Positions 16,065 to 24,609 of a stretch of 64,000 nt of DNA are shown one piece after another. The notes below the pieces were generated by a model. That model was not told where the DNA came from. It saw nothing but the letters and a program-made list of their open reading frames with translations, and did not search any database. Origin of the DNA: Phyllobacterium myrsinacearum (lineage in GTDB: Bacteria; Pseudomonadota; Alphaproteobacteria; Rhizobiales; Rhizobiaceae); NCBI RefSeq assembly GCF_002980555.1, contig NZ_PVBT01000001.1:372001-436000 (forward strand), given 5' to 3'. Numbering within the stretch: position 1 is the stretch's first letter; every line of letters starts with the position of its first letter. Position numbers and translations under genes: made by a program.

Positions 16065-17384
16065 ATGAAGATTGCGATGATCGGGACTGGCTATGTCGGT
16101 CTGGTTTCTGGTGTGTGCTTTGCCGAATTCGGTTTTCAGGTCACCTGCGTCGACAAGAATCCGGCCATTATCGAGCGCCTGCAGGCCGGGGAAGTGACGA
16201 TCTACGAACCCGGTCTGGACGAACTCCTGACCCGCAATGCCCGTGACGGGCGTCTGATCTTTACGACGGAGCTGGCATCGACCGTCGCCGACGCGGATGT
16301 GATTTTCATCGCTGTCGGCACGCCGTCGCGGCGCGGTGACGGGGAAGCCGACCTGCAATATATCTACGCCGCTGCCGACGAGATCGCCGCGGCGATGAAG
16401 CCGGGTGCGGTGATCGTGATCAAGTCGACAGTCGTCGTCGGCACCAATGCCGATGTGCGCGCGCATATTGCCAAGGCGCGGCCGGATGTGCCGTTCTCCA
16501 TGGTGTCCAACCCCGAATTTTTGCGCGAAGGCTCGGCCGTCGAGGATTTCCTGCGGCCCGACCGCGTGGTGGTCGGCGTGCATGACGAACGCGGTTCCAA
16601 TGCGATGAAGCGCGTCTACCGGCCGCTCTACCTGCGTGAAACGCCGATGATCGTGACCACGCTGGAAAATGCCGAGATCATCAAATATGCCGCCAATGCC
16701 TTTCTGGCGATGAAGGTCACCTTCATCAACGAGGTTGCGGATCTCTGCGAAAAGACCGGCGGCAATGTGCAGGATGTGGCCCGTGCCATCGGCATGGACA
16801 ACCGCATCGGCTCGAAATTCCTGCATGCCGGTCCCGGCTTCGGCGGTTCCTGCTTCCCCAAGGATACCCGCGCCTATGCGGCGACCGGGCGCAAGATGAA
16901 TGCACCGCAGACCCTGATCGAGCAGGTCGTCACGGTCAACGAGCAGCGCAAGCGTTCCATGGCGGAGCGGGTCATTGCGGCCGCCGCCAGGAGCGGCGCA
17001 AAGACCGTTGCGGCGCTTGGCATCGCGTTCAAGCCGAACACCGACGATATTCGCGAGTCACCGGCGCTCGACATCATTCCGGCCCTGCAGAAGGCCGGTC
17101 TGACGGTGCGCGCGCATGATCCGGAAGCGCGCGCCGCTGCCGAACCGGTGCTGCCGGGTGTCATCTGGTGCAAATCGGCCTATGAAGCCGTCGAGGGTGC
17201 CGGGATCACCGTGCTCCTGACCGAATGGAATGCCTATCGCGCGCTCGACCTGAAGAAAGTCGCCAGCCTGATGAAGGGCAATCTCCTATTCGATCTGCGC
17301 AACGTCTATGGCGAGCAGGATATCGATGGCACGGGGCTGGAATACCATTCCATCGGCCGCCCGCGCCTGGGGCAGGGCGCTTAA
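16065..17384 (+). CDS. ugd: UDP-glucose 6-dehydrogenase
   Basis: Cytoplasmic NAD-dependent enzyme of 439 residues that oxidises UDP-glucose to UDP-glucuronate, the precursor of glucuronate and galacturonate in surface polysaccharides and LPS. MKIAMIGTGYVGLVSGVCFAEFG is the Rossmann start. IAVGTPSRRGDGEADLQYI, then MVSNPEFLREGSAVEDFLRPDRVVVG, then ENAEIIKYAANAFLAMKVTFINE (catalytic Lys region), then GPGFGGSCFPKDTRA with the nucleophilic Cys (~residue 265), then GIAFKPNTDDIRESP are the family blocks. It is convergent with a glycan-transfer gene set 22 bases away, to which it may supply substrate. The rhizobial homologue is called rkpK. Confidence 0.94.
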   Translation: MKIAMIGTGYVGLVSGVCFAEFGFQVTCVDKNPAIIERLQAGEVTIYEPGLDELLTRNARDGRLIFTTELASTVADADVIFIAVGTPSRRGDGEADLQYIYAAADEIAAAMKPGAVIVIKSTVVVGTNADVRAHIAKARPDVPFSMVSNPEFLREGSAVEDFLRPDRVVVGVHDERGSNAMKRVYRPLYLRETPMIVTTLENAEIIKYAANAFLAMKVTFINEVADLCEKTGGNVQDVARAIGMDNRIGSKFLHAGPGFGGSCFPKDTRAYAATGRKMNAPQTLIEQVVTVNEQRKRSMAERVIAAAARSGAKTVAALGIAFKPNTDDIRESPALDIIPALQKAGLTVRAHDPEARAAAEPVLPGVIWCKSAYEAVEGAGITVLLTEWNAYRALDLKKVASLMKGNLLFDLRNVYGEQDIDGTGLEYHSIGRPRLGQGA

Positions 17385-17406
17385 AACTACATTCGCAATC
17401 GTTGGA

Positions 17407-19092
17407 TTACTGCGCAGCCTTGTACAGCGTTATGGTTGTCTTGCGGCCCTTGCTGTAATTGATGCCCGAAACACTGCCGGCCACGACAACGGATTTTTCG
17501 CCCTGTGGCAAGTTTTGCAGAAATTCTGCCTGGCTTCCCTCGTCGACGGCGGAAATGGCACAGGCGGGATTGTCGAGCAGATATTTTGCCGCGCCCGCGC
17601 CACTGGTCAGGATGGTCTTTGTACCCGCCAGAAAAACCAGGCTCGGCTCGGCATAGCCAGCCGAAGCCAGCACGCTGTTCGCGCAGGGTTTTGCCGCGTT
17701 GAAGGCATTGTTGATGGCTGGGCTCATCCAGATTGGCGTGATGGCCGGAGCCACGCCCCATGTCAGCAGGGCCAGCGTGGCGACGGCAAAGGCTGCGGTC
17801 ACCTGCACGGCACGCGTCAGATTATCCCTGAGCACCAGGCCGCTGGCAAAGATACCGGCCGCCGCTGCGGTGAAGAAGGCAATGATCCCTGGAATGGGAA
17901 GCGTGTGGGCCATGACCCAGGGCAGCACCGTGCCTGCACCCATCAGCGCCAGCGTGGCAATGGCCAGACCCAGCAGCGTCAACCGTTCAAGCCAGATCTG
18001 CCAGCGCCCGCGATAGGGCTGGCTGGCAATGCCGCTGTCCACCGCCCAGGCCATCATCAGCAGCAGCGCGGGATAGGCGGGCAGGATGTAGTGCGGCAGC
18101 TTGGTCGGGATCATCTCCGTTACCAGCCAGTAGGGAATATACCAGGCGGTCAGGAAGGCGAGGCGCGGATCGGTACGGAAACGGCTGAGCGCCTGCAGGC
18201 CGCCGCGCATCGCCATGACCCCGAAGGGCCAGAGGAACACAACAAAGATCAGGGCGAAATAGCCGGGCGGCGCGCCATGGCTTTCCTGCCCGTCGCCCAC
18301 CTTGGACAAAAGATCGTTGCCGACGGATTCGTTGAAGAAGGCGCCGCCGCTCTTCAGGGTGATCAGGATGAGCCAGGGCAGGACAATGACCAGCAGAATG
18401 GCGATGCCGCTCAGGGGCTTCAGGCGTTTTAGCCATTGCCATTCGCGGTAGAAGAGACTGAGCGCGGCAGCGGTGAGAACGCTGACGAAGGGCGTGATCG
18501 GGCCTTTGATCAAAACGCCTATGGCCGTTGCGATCCAGAAGACGAGGGCAGGCGCCCATTTTGCCGGGGTGTTGTTGCGGCTGGCCATCCACACCGATGC
18601 CAGCGCACCCTGGGCAAACATCACGGTGGCGAGCAGGGTGGCGTCGGTTTTCGCCACACGCGCTTCGAAGCCGAGCATGACAATGGCCGCAAGCGCCATG
18701 CCCGCGAGCAGCCCGGCGCTCTGGCCGAACAGGAATGCGCCGAGTGCCGCCGTGGCGAGAACCGCCAGCGTTGCACCGCCGACCGAGACAAGCCGGTAAA
18801 CCCAGACCGGTGCCGTCTGGTCATAGCCGGTGACCTTCAGCACGGCGCTCTGGAGCCAGTAGATGCCAACGGGTTTCTTGTAGCGCGAGGCGTCCTGAAA
18901 GCGGATGTCGACGTAGTCGCCGGTTTCCGCCATCTGGTGCGTGGCCTGGATATAACGCGCTTCATCCCGGTCGAGCGGCGGAATCGCGGCGATTCCGGGC
19001 ACGAACGACACAAGGCAGATGAAAATGAGCAGCAGGTAGTGGCTGAAGCGGAGTTTTGCGGTACCCGCAGAAGCAGGGTCAGAATGGGTCAT
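17407..19092 (-). CDS. ArnT/PMT-like integral membrane glycosyltransferase (GT39/GT83)
   Basis: Protein of 561 residues with about 11-12 transmembrane segments and a C-terminal periplasmic part. The first periplasmic loop PPLDRDEARYIQATHQMAETGDYVDIRF carries the Asp-Glu motif, and RYKKPVGIYWLQS follows, both characteristic of ArnT-type enzymes. These move a sugar from a polyprenyl-phosphate carrier onto lipid A or core sugars at the periplasmic face. In rhizobia, related Rgt enzymes attach galacturonic acid. The gene is downstream of the LAB_N and GT2 genes (24-base gap). The donor sugar is unknown; the convergent ugd gene makes a uronic acid plausible. Confidence 0.8.
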   Translation of the reverse strand: MTHSDPASAGTAKLRFSHYLLLIFICLVSFVPGIAAIPPLDRDEARYIQATHQMAETGDYVDIRFQDASRYKKPVGIYWLQSAVLKVTGYDQTAPVWVYRLVSVGGATLAVLATAALGAFLFGQSAGLLAGMALAAIVMLGFEARVAKTDATLLATVMFAQGALASVWMASRNNTPAKWAPALVFWIATAIGVLIKGPITPFVSVLTAAALSLFYREWQWLKRLKPLSGIAILLVIVLPWLILITLKSGGAFFNESVGNDLLSKVGDGQESHGAPPGYFALIFVVFLWPFGVMAMRGGLQALSRFRTDPRLAFLTAWYIPYWLVTEMIPTKLPHYILPAYPALLLMMAWAVDSGIASQPYRGRWQIWLERLTLLGLAIATLALMGAGTVLPWVMAHTLPIPGIIAFFTAAAAGIFASGLVLRDNLTRAVQVTAAFAVATLALLTWGVAPAITPIWMSPAINNAFNAAKPCANSVLASAGYAEPSLVFLAGTKTILTSGAGAAKYLLDNPACAISAVDEGSQAEFLQNLPQGEKSVVVAGSVSGINYSKGRKTTITLYKAAQ

Positions 19093-19116
19093 GATCGTGC
19101 CTTGCGGTGCCTTGGC

Positions 19117-19437
19117 TCAGCTGTCCTGCGTCATTGCCTTTTTCTCATTGGCGATCAGCCACAGATTGCGGATGTAGACGACGAGGCCCAAACCCTGTCC
19201 GGCGATGAACACCGGATCCTTGCGTACGATCGCGTAGATAAAGAGCAGAACGCCGCCAAAGAGCGAGAAGAACCAGAACGTCACCGGGACAACGCTGCGC
19301 TTGGCCTTTTCCGATGCGATCCACTGGACGACGAAGCGCATGGTGAAACAGCCCTGTGCGAAAAAGCCGAGGACGATCCAGGCATCGAATTGGGCGACAA
19401 AGACCGAGTGCAGCCAATTGGTAATTGCGTCAGCCAT
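19117..19437 (-). CDS. LAB_N (lipid-A-disaccharide synthase N-terminal domain) membrane protein
   Basis: Small protein of 106 residues with three likely membrane segments (WIVLGFFAQGCFTMRFVVQW, VTFWFFSLFGGVLLFIYAIV, PVFIAGQGLGLVVYIRNLWLI). It matches the LAB_N domain, found fused to some LpxB proteins or free-standing beside ArnC/ArnT-like glycosyltransferases. Its biochemical role is not known to me. Next to a Dpm-type GT2 with no membrane segment and an ArnT-like enzyme, a role in membrane anchoring or flipping of the lipid-linked sugar is plausible. It overlaps the GT2 gene by 8 bases, so it is translationally coupled. Confidence 0.82.
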   Translation of the reverse strand: MADAITNWLHSVFVAQFDAWIVLGFFAQGCFTMRFVVQWIASEKAKRSVVPVTFWFFSLFGGVLLFIYAIVRKDPVFIAGQGLGLVVYIRNLWLIANEKKAMTQDS

Positions 19438-20176
19438 GGCTGATCTCCGTAATGGTTGGAACGGTCTTGCGGCGCTTTCTCAGCCACCACACACCGTAAA
19501 GATCGAGAATGCCGCGCAAACCGCGGTCGAGAATACCGTAATTGGATTTGCCGTGGCGGCGCTCCCGGTCCACCACATCCACATGCACGACGCCGTAACC
19601 CTCGCGGATCACCAGCGCGGGGAGGTAGCGGTGCCAGCCGTCGAAGAACGGCAGTTCGCGGAAAAGCTGGGTGTGCACCGCCTTCAAGCCGCAGCCGGAA
19701 TCGCGCGTGTTGTCCTTCAGGATGGCGCCGCGCAGCTTGTTGGCAAGTTTTGACGAAATCTGCTTCAGTTTGGTGTCGGTGCGCTTCAGGCGCTGGCCGG
19801 CGGCAATGCCCACGGCGGGGCCCGCCTGGATCAGCGCATCGGCGAGTTTGGGCAGATAGGCCGGGTCGTTCTGGCCGTCGCCATCCATCGTCACGACGAT
19901 CGCGCCCCTCGCGGCGAAAACGCCGGAACGGACTGCAGCGCTCTGGCCGGCTGATTTGTCGTGGCGGATATGGCGCAGCGGCTTGCCGGCGCGGATGCGT
20001 TCGGCCAGGGCGTCGCCCGTTCCATCGGTGGAACCGTCATCGACCACCACCACTTCGTAGCTGCGGCCTTCCATGGCTGCATCCACTTCATCGAGAAGGA
20101 AGGCCAGGTTTGCGGCCTCGTTTCGGCAGGGAATTACGATTGTGATTGCCGGATTGCTCAATGTGCAGGCTTTCAT
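19430..20176 (-). CDS. GT2 family polyprenyl-phosphate sugar transferase (Dpm1-like)
   Basis: GT-A fold transferase of 248 residues. TIVIPCRNEAANLAFLLDEVDAA is the N-terminal nucleotide-sugar site. VVVVDDGSTDGTGD and VVTMDGDGQNDPAYLPKL carry the metal-binding aspartates, and DSGCGLKAVHTQLFRELPFFDGWHRYLPAL is the acceptor-side block of dolichol-phosphate-mannose-synthase-like enzymes. It would load a sugar from UDP or GDP onto undecaprenyl phosphate for the ArnT-like enzyme two genes downstream. Unlike ArnC it has no C-terminal membrane segments; the adjacent LAB_N protein may compensate. Start is ATG at 20176 (MKACTLSNPAITIV). Confidence 0.84.
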   Translation of the reverse strand: MKACTLSNPAITIVIPCRNEAANLAFLLDEVDAAMEGRSYEVVVVDDGSTDGTGDALAERIRAGKPLRHIRHDKSAGQSAAVRSGVFAARGAIVVTMDGDGQNDPAYLPKLADALIQAGPAVGIAAGQRLKRTDTKLKQISSKLANKLRGAILKDNTRDSGCGLKAVHTQLFRELPFFDGWHRYLPALVIREGYGVVHVDVVDRERRHGKSNYGILDRGLRGILDLYGVWWLRKRRKTVPTITEISHG

Positions 20177-20250
20177 ATTGTCTGGTCAGGCGCGCTCCTT
20201 AACACCGAAAGAGCCGCCTTTCCATCCTCAAATCATTCAACAGGGAATGA

Positions 20251-21900
20251 TCAACGCTTATTGCGGATATCCGTCAAGGTCTTCGCGGGCGTGATTGCTT
20301 CGGGGTCGAGCCGGATTTCGATGATCGACGGTTTGCCGCTTTGAACGGCGCGCTGCCATGCGCCTTCGAAATCCGCCGTTGCCTCCACGGTCTCCCCATG
20401 GCCGCCATAGGCGCGGGCCAGCAGGGCGAAATCGGGGTTGGTAAGGTCCGTTGCCGATACGCGTCCGGGATACTCCCGCTCCTGATGCATGCGGATGGTG
20501 CCGTAGATATTGTTGTTGATGACGAGCACGATGATCGGCAAGCCATATTTGACCGCGGTCGCAAAATCCTGGCCGTTCATCAGGAAGCAGCCATCACCGG
20601 CAAAGCAGACAACCATCCGTTCCGGATGAAGCTGTTTGGCCGCGACAGCTGCCGGCAGGCCATAGCCCATGGAGCCCGATGTCGGTGCGGCCTGCGTGCC
20701 GAAACGGCGGAAGCGATGGAAACGGTGCAGCCAGGTGGCGTAATTGCCCGCGCCATTGGTCATGATCGCATCGTCCGGCAGTACGCTTTCAAGATAGGTC
20801 ATGATCGGACCCATGGCGACATTGCCGGGTCCGCTCTGCGGCGGGGTCGACCATGTGAGATAGGCGGCGTGCGCAGCCTCCGCTTCACCGGGCCAGTTGA
20901 TATGCGAGGGCGGCGCCAGATGGTCAACCGCCCCGGCAAAGGCATCCGGTGCGGCATTGATGGCAAGCGCGGGGCGATAGACGCGGCCAAGCTCATCGGC
21001 ATCGGGATGCACATGAATCAGTGTCTGCCTGGGATAAGGGCTGTCCATCAGCGTATAGCCCGAGGATGGCATTTCGCCGAAACGTCCGCCGACGAGCAGC
21101 AGGACATCGGCTTCCCTGACGCGGGCGGCAAGCGCCGGGTTGATGCCGATGCCGACATCGCCGGCATAATTCGGGTGCAGGTGATCGAACAGCATCTGGC
21201 GGCGGAAGGAACAGCCGACCGGCAGATGCCATTTCTCGGCAAAGCGGGTGATGGAGCGCACTGCGGCTTCATCCCAGCGCGAGCCGCCGAGGATCATGAA
21301 CGGCTTTTTGGCGCCCTGCAGCAGGTCGGCGAGCCTCTCGATGCTGGCGGGTGACGGGCCTGTCTCGACCGGCTGCCAGCCCTGTGCGGCCACCGCTTCG
21401 ACCTTGTCGGTCAGCATGTCTTCCGGCAGGGCGAGCACGACGGGGCCGGGGCGGCCTGAAGTGGCGACGGAGAAGGCGCGGGTGACGAATTCCGGGATAC
21501 GGCGGGCATCGTCGATTTCAGCCACCCATTTGGCGGTGTCGGCAAAGAAGCGGCGGTATTCCACTTCCTGAAAGGCTTCGCGCTCGCGCGCATCGCGCTG
21601 CACCTGGCCGATGAACAGGATCAGCGGGGTCGAATCCTGCATGGCGATGTGGATGCCGGGTGAGGCGTTGGTTGCGCCGGGGCCGCGCGTGACGAAGCAG
21701 ATGCCGGGCTTGCCGGTCAGTTTGCCCCAGGCTTCGGCCATCATCGCCGCCCCGCCTTCGGCCCGGCAGACGGTGACACCCACGTCGGCATCCACCAGCG
21801 CGTCCAGCACGGCGAGGTAACTTTCGCCGGGGACGCAGAACAATCGTTCCGCGCCGTTGGCTTTCAGGGCTTCTACGATCAATTCACCGCCGGTTTTCAT
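20251..21900 (-). CDS. thiamine-pyrophosphate-dependent enzyme of the acetolactate synthase/benzoylformate decarboxylase superfamily
   Basis: Protein of 549 residues with the three-domain IlvB-like layout. The N-terminal PYR domain holds VTVCRAEGGAAMMAEAWGKLTGKPG with the TPP-activating Glu (~residue 48). A central FAD/CoA-type domain includes FMILGGSRWDEAAVRSITRFAE. The C-terminal PP domain contains GDGCFLMNGQDFATAVKYGLPIIVLVINNNIYG (GDG-x~25-NN, ~residue 435-465). These enzymes decarboxylate 2-oxo acids or acyl-CoAs. True acetolactate synthase is unlikely, because no small subunit gene is adjacent. A CoA transferase gene precedes it with a 17-base overlap, recalling the formyl-CoA transferase/oxalyl-CoA decarboxylase pairing, but substrate residues were not verified. 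Confidence 0.78.
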   Translation of the reverse strand: MKTGGELIVEALKANGAERLFCVPGESYLAVLDALVDADVGVTVCRAEGGAAMMAEAWGKLTGKPGICFVTRGPGATNASPGIHIAMQDSTPLILFIGQVQRDAREREAFQEVEYRRFFADTAKWVAEIDDARRIPEFVTRAFSVATSGRPGPVVLALPEDMLTDKVEAVAAQGWQPVETGPSPASIERLADLLQGAKKPFMILGGSRWDEAAVRSITRFAEKWHLPVGCSFRRQMLFDHLHPNYAGDVGIGINPALAARVREADVLLLVGGRFGEMPSSGYTLMDSPYPRQTLIHVHPDADELGRVYRPALAINAAPDAFAGAVDHLAPPSHINWPGEAEAAHAAYLTWSTPPQSGPGNVAMGPIMTYLESVLPDDAIMTNGAGNYATWLHRFHRFRRFGTQAAPTSGSMGYGLPAAVAAKQLHPERMVVCFAGDGCFLMNGQDFATAVKYGLPIIVLVINNNIYGTIRMHQEREYPGRVSATDLTNPDFALLARAYGGHGETVEATADFEGAWQRAVQSGKPSIIEIRLDPEAITPAKTLTDIRNKR

Positions 21901-23071
21901 CGGATGCGTCCTTCAATTCCTGGAGAATGTCTGCACTGTGTTCGCCGAGGCGCGGCGAGGGTCTGTTGTAGGTGAGGGGTGTCTTCGACATGACGATCGG
22001 CGTGCGCACCGAGGGGATGCTGCTGCCATGGGCATCATCAAGGTCGAGGCGCAATTGCCGGGAGACGATCTGCGGATCGTCGAACATTTCGCCGATACGG
22101 TTGATCGGCCCGGCGGGCACCGCGTTCTGGGCGCAGGCGGCGAGCAGGTCGGCGCGCGTGCGCTTCTGCGTCTCCGCCCGGATGATGGCGGTCAGCGCGG
22201 CCCGGTTTTCCAGCCGGGCCCGGTTGGTGAGAAAGCGCGGATCGGCGCTGAGGCCGTCCAGCCCCATGATGGTGCAGAAACGGGCGAACTGCCCGTCATT
22301 GCCGACCGCAAGAATAAGATGGCCATCGGAGGTGGGGACGACTTCGTAGGGCGAGATGTTGGGATGGGCGTTGCCCATGCGGTTGGGGCTGTTGCCGGTG
22401 GCAAGATAATTCATCGCCTGATTGGCCATGACGGCGGACTGCACGTCGAACAGCGCCATATCCACCCATTGGCCTTCGCCGGTCTTTGCCGCATGGGCCA
22501 GTGCCGCCTGAATGGCGATGACCGAATAAAGCCCGGTGAACACATCGGCAACGGCAAGGCCGACTTTCTGCGGCTCGCGGTCCGGCTCGCCGGTGACCGA
22601 CATCAGCCCCGACATGCCCTGGATGATGAAGTCATAGCCGGCCTGGCTGGCATAGGGGCCGGTCTGGCCGAAACCGGTGATAGAGCAGTAGACGAGGCGC
22701 GGATTGCCGGCACTCAATGTTTCATAGTCGAGGCCGTATTTCTTCAGGCCACCCACCTTGAAGTTCTCGAGAACCACATCCGCCGTCCGGCAGAGCGCCC
22801 GCACCGTTTCCTGGCCTTCCGGAGAGGTGAAGTCGACCGTGATCGAGCGCTTGCCGCGGTTGCAGGAATGAAAATAGGCGGCGGAAAGGTTTTCGCCTTC
22901 CTTGCTGGTGATGAAGGGCGGGCCCCAGCCGCGGGTTTCGTCGCCGCCGGCGGGATTTTCCACCTTGATCACATCGGCGCCGAGGTCGGCCAGGATTTGC
23001 CCGGCCCATGGTCCGGCGAGGACGCGGGCGAGTTCAATGACACGCACGCCTTTGAGGGGAGCTTCAGTCAT
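21884..23071 (-). CDS. CaiB/BaiF-family (class III) CoA transferase
   Basis: Protein of 395 residues, the usual family size. The start is the ATG at 23071 (MTEAPLKGVRVIELARVLAGPWAGQIL). The frame is open further upstream, but only through the neighbouring hydrolase gene. LGADVIKVENPAGGDETRGWGPPF (residues ~33-56) and YFHSCNRGKRSITVDF are classic. The catalytic Asp is expected in DVVLENFKVGGLKKYGLDYETLS or the YDFIIQGMSGLMSVTGEPD region (~residue 140). Class III enzymes move CoA between carboxylic acids. It is the middle gene of the operon, 5 bases after the hydrolase stop and overlapping the TPP enzyme start. The acid it activates is unknown. Confidence 0.87.
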   Translation of the reverse strand: MTEAPLKGVRVIELARVLAGPWAGQILADLGADVIKVENPAGGDETRGWGPPFITSKEGENLSAAYFHSCNRGKRSITVDFTSPEGQETVRALCRTADVVLENFKVGGLKKYGLDYETLSAGNPRLVYCSITGFGQTGPYASQAGYDFIIQGMSGLMSVTGEPDREPQKVGLAVADVFTGLYSVIAIQAALAHAAKTGEGQWVDMALFDVQSAVMANQAMNYLATGNSPNRMGNAHPNISPYEVVPTSDGHLILAVGNDGQFARFCTIMGLDGLSADPRFLTNRARLENRAALTAIIRAETQKRTRADLLAACAQNAVPAGPINRIGEMFDDPQIVSRQLRLDLDDAHGSSIPSVRTPIVMSKTPLTYNRPSPRLGEHSADILQELKDASDENRR

Positions 23072-23076
23072 GGTTG

Positions 23077-24045
23077 TTAAAGGGGCTCCAAATTCAATGT
23101 TTGTTTCGGGGCTTGTTGCTGAACGACTCGAACCGCCCAATCGGTGAAGTCCCGCATGATTACGTCGCGGTTGATTTCGTTCAAGCCTTCGTGGCGGGTG
23201 CCGGCATAAACTTTGGTCGTGAGATCGCTGAATCCGAGCCGCTGCATCCGCTGGCCGAGATCTGTCACGGCGCTGCCCCCGGCAGTGGCCGGATCTTCCG
23301 CCCCGCCGGCGAGATTGAAAGGCAGGGTGCGCCGCACCTTGGCAAGGCGGCTGTTGTCCGCCCCGGCAAAGGTGAAGCCGAAGACATCGCGCCACATGCC
23401 GACCGACGCGTCCCAGCCGCACAGCGGATCGGCGATATAGGCGTCCACCTCGGCCGGGTCGTGCGACAGCCAGTCAAACGGGGTGCGGGCATCCCTGATG
23501 CCGCGCGCCCAGGTCTGAAAGGTCAGTTTTGGCAGAAGCATGCTCGGCACGTCGGAGCCAAGCAGCATGCGTTCGGCGCGCAGGATGCCCTGCGCCAGCC
23601 GTCCTGCAAGCCCGGCAGAGAAATTGGCGTTCCAGATGGCGGCGGCGTCGACCTTTTCCTGATAGCCCAGCACATAATTGAGGCCGATCAGGCCGCCCAT
23701 GGAGTGGCCGAAGAGGACAAGCGGCAAGCCCGGATGGCGGGCGCGGGCGGCGGCGTTGATGGTGTCCATGTCCTGGAGCACCAGACGCATGCCGTCGCGA
23801 AGGGCGAAACGGCCAAGCGGGGCACCATCGGCTTTGGTATAGCCGTGGCCGCGATGGTCGTGGGCGTAGACGTCAAAACCGTGTCTGTTGAGATGTTCGG
23901 CAAACCGGCCATAGCGCAGGCTGTGTTCGGCCAGGCCATGGCTGATCTGGACAACGGCCTTGCCCGCGCCTGCTGCCGGCGAAAAGCGCATGGCCAGCGC
24001 CGCGCCCGTCGCTGACCGGATCGTTTCGATGTCTGCAAAACCCAT
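23077..24045 (-). CDS. alpha/beta hydrolase (monoacylglycerol lipase/lysophospholipase-like, S33)
   Basis: Cytoplasmic hydrolase of 322 residues. The oxyanion segment is VVQISHGLAEHSLRYGRFAEHLN, and VYAHDHRGHGYT follows. The nucleophile elbow is LVLFGHSMGGLIGLNYV with Ser at ~residue 115. The catalytic Asp lies later, and the His is probably in YAGTRHEGLNEINRD near residue 285. This pattern is the Hydrolase_4 group that splits monoacylglycerols or lysophospholipids. It is the first gene of a three-gene operon with a CoA transferase and a TPP enzyme, so it may instead release a carboxylic acid or thioester for that route. Start ATG at 24045. Confidence 0.83.
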   Translation of the reverse strand: MGFADIETIRSATGAALAMRFSPAAGAGKAVVQISHGLAEHSLRYGRFAEHLNRHGFDVYAHDHRGHGYTKADGAPLGRFALRDGMRLVLQDMDTINAAARARHPGLPLVLFGHSMGGLIGLNYVLGYQEKVDAAAIWNANFSAGLAGRLAQGILRAERMLLGSDVPSMLLPKLTFQTWARGIRDARTPFDWLSHDPAEVDAYIADPLCGWDASVGMWRDVFGFTFAGADNSRLAKVRRTLPFNLAGGAEDPATAGGSAVTDLGQRMQRLGFSDLTTKVYAGTRHEGLNEINRDVIMRDFTDWAVRVVQQQAPKQTLNLEPL

Positions 24046-24609
24046 TCATGCCTCCCGCGATCAATTGAAAGGGTGGCGCGTGATTAGTCAATCCACAATA
24101 AATTCTGCGTAAATTCGGGTATCTTTCCGGGTTTTTGCACAATAAATAATCACATGCCTGTTCCTGCAATTTTATTTTGCAAAACCTCTTGCAAACGGCA
24201 AAAACTTGCCGCAAAACTTCTTTCCGAAAGAGATTGGATCCCGTGTCTTGTCTCGATTGTCCCCGGCTTTCACGGCTGACAGAGCGCTGGTTTGCGGCGT
24301 TGGGATGGTTGTTTGGACCGGGATATCCAGGCGCTTGCCAGTTACATGGCCGTTCCGGGGGGAAGAGGACGCTCCCCAAATGCGGCACCAGAGGGGAAAC
24401 CGGGTGACGGAAATATCCGCACCCGGTTTCGCTCGTTTTGGAGGACGGTTTTCATTTCCGTTGTGCTTGTCGAACCACGCACGATAAGAATGTAAAACGC
24501 CCGGCAATCCCGAAATAAACGCCGCGTGCATTGCCACCCGCGCCCCTTTCGCCTACATACGGCGCAAATTCATGTCCCAAAAATCCCGAACATCGGAGTG
24601 ACGCGCGTT
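24046..24609. other. 564-base intergenic region with one strong hairpin
   Basis: The gap separates the divergent hydrolase operon and ettA and must hold both promoters. It is AT-rich from 24046 to 24240 and contains open frames of up to about 120 codons, none with coding character or a known family. GAAACCGGGTG (24396-24406) and CACCCGGTTTC (24420-24430) form a perfect 11-bp stem with a 13-base loop. This could be a terminator-like structure of an unannotated small RNA or an ettA leader element. No gene is called. Confidence 0.4.

Noticed and set aside
21884-23422. Longer CaiB-type gene starting at 23422
   Set aside because: The extra 117 codons lie inside the hydrolase gene in another frame; the family N-terminus begins at 23071.
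24172-24537. Possible 121-residue gene on the minus strand in the gap before ettA
   Set aside because: No ribosome-binding site, no domain, composition unlike neighbours; kept as non-coding.
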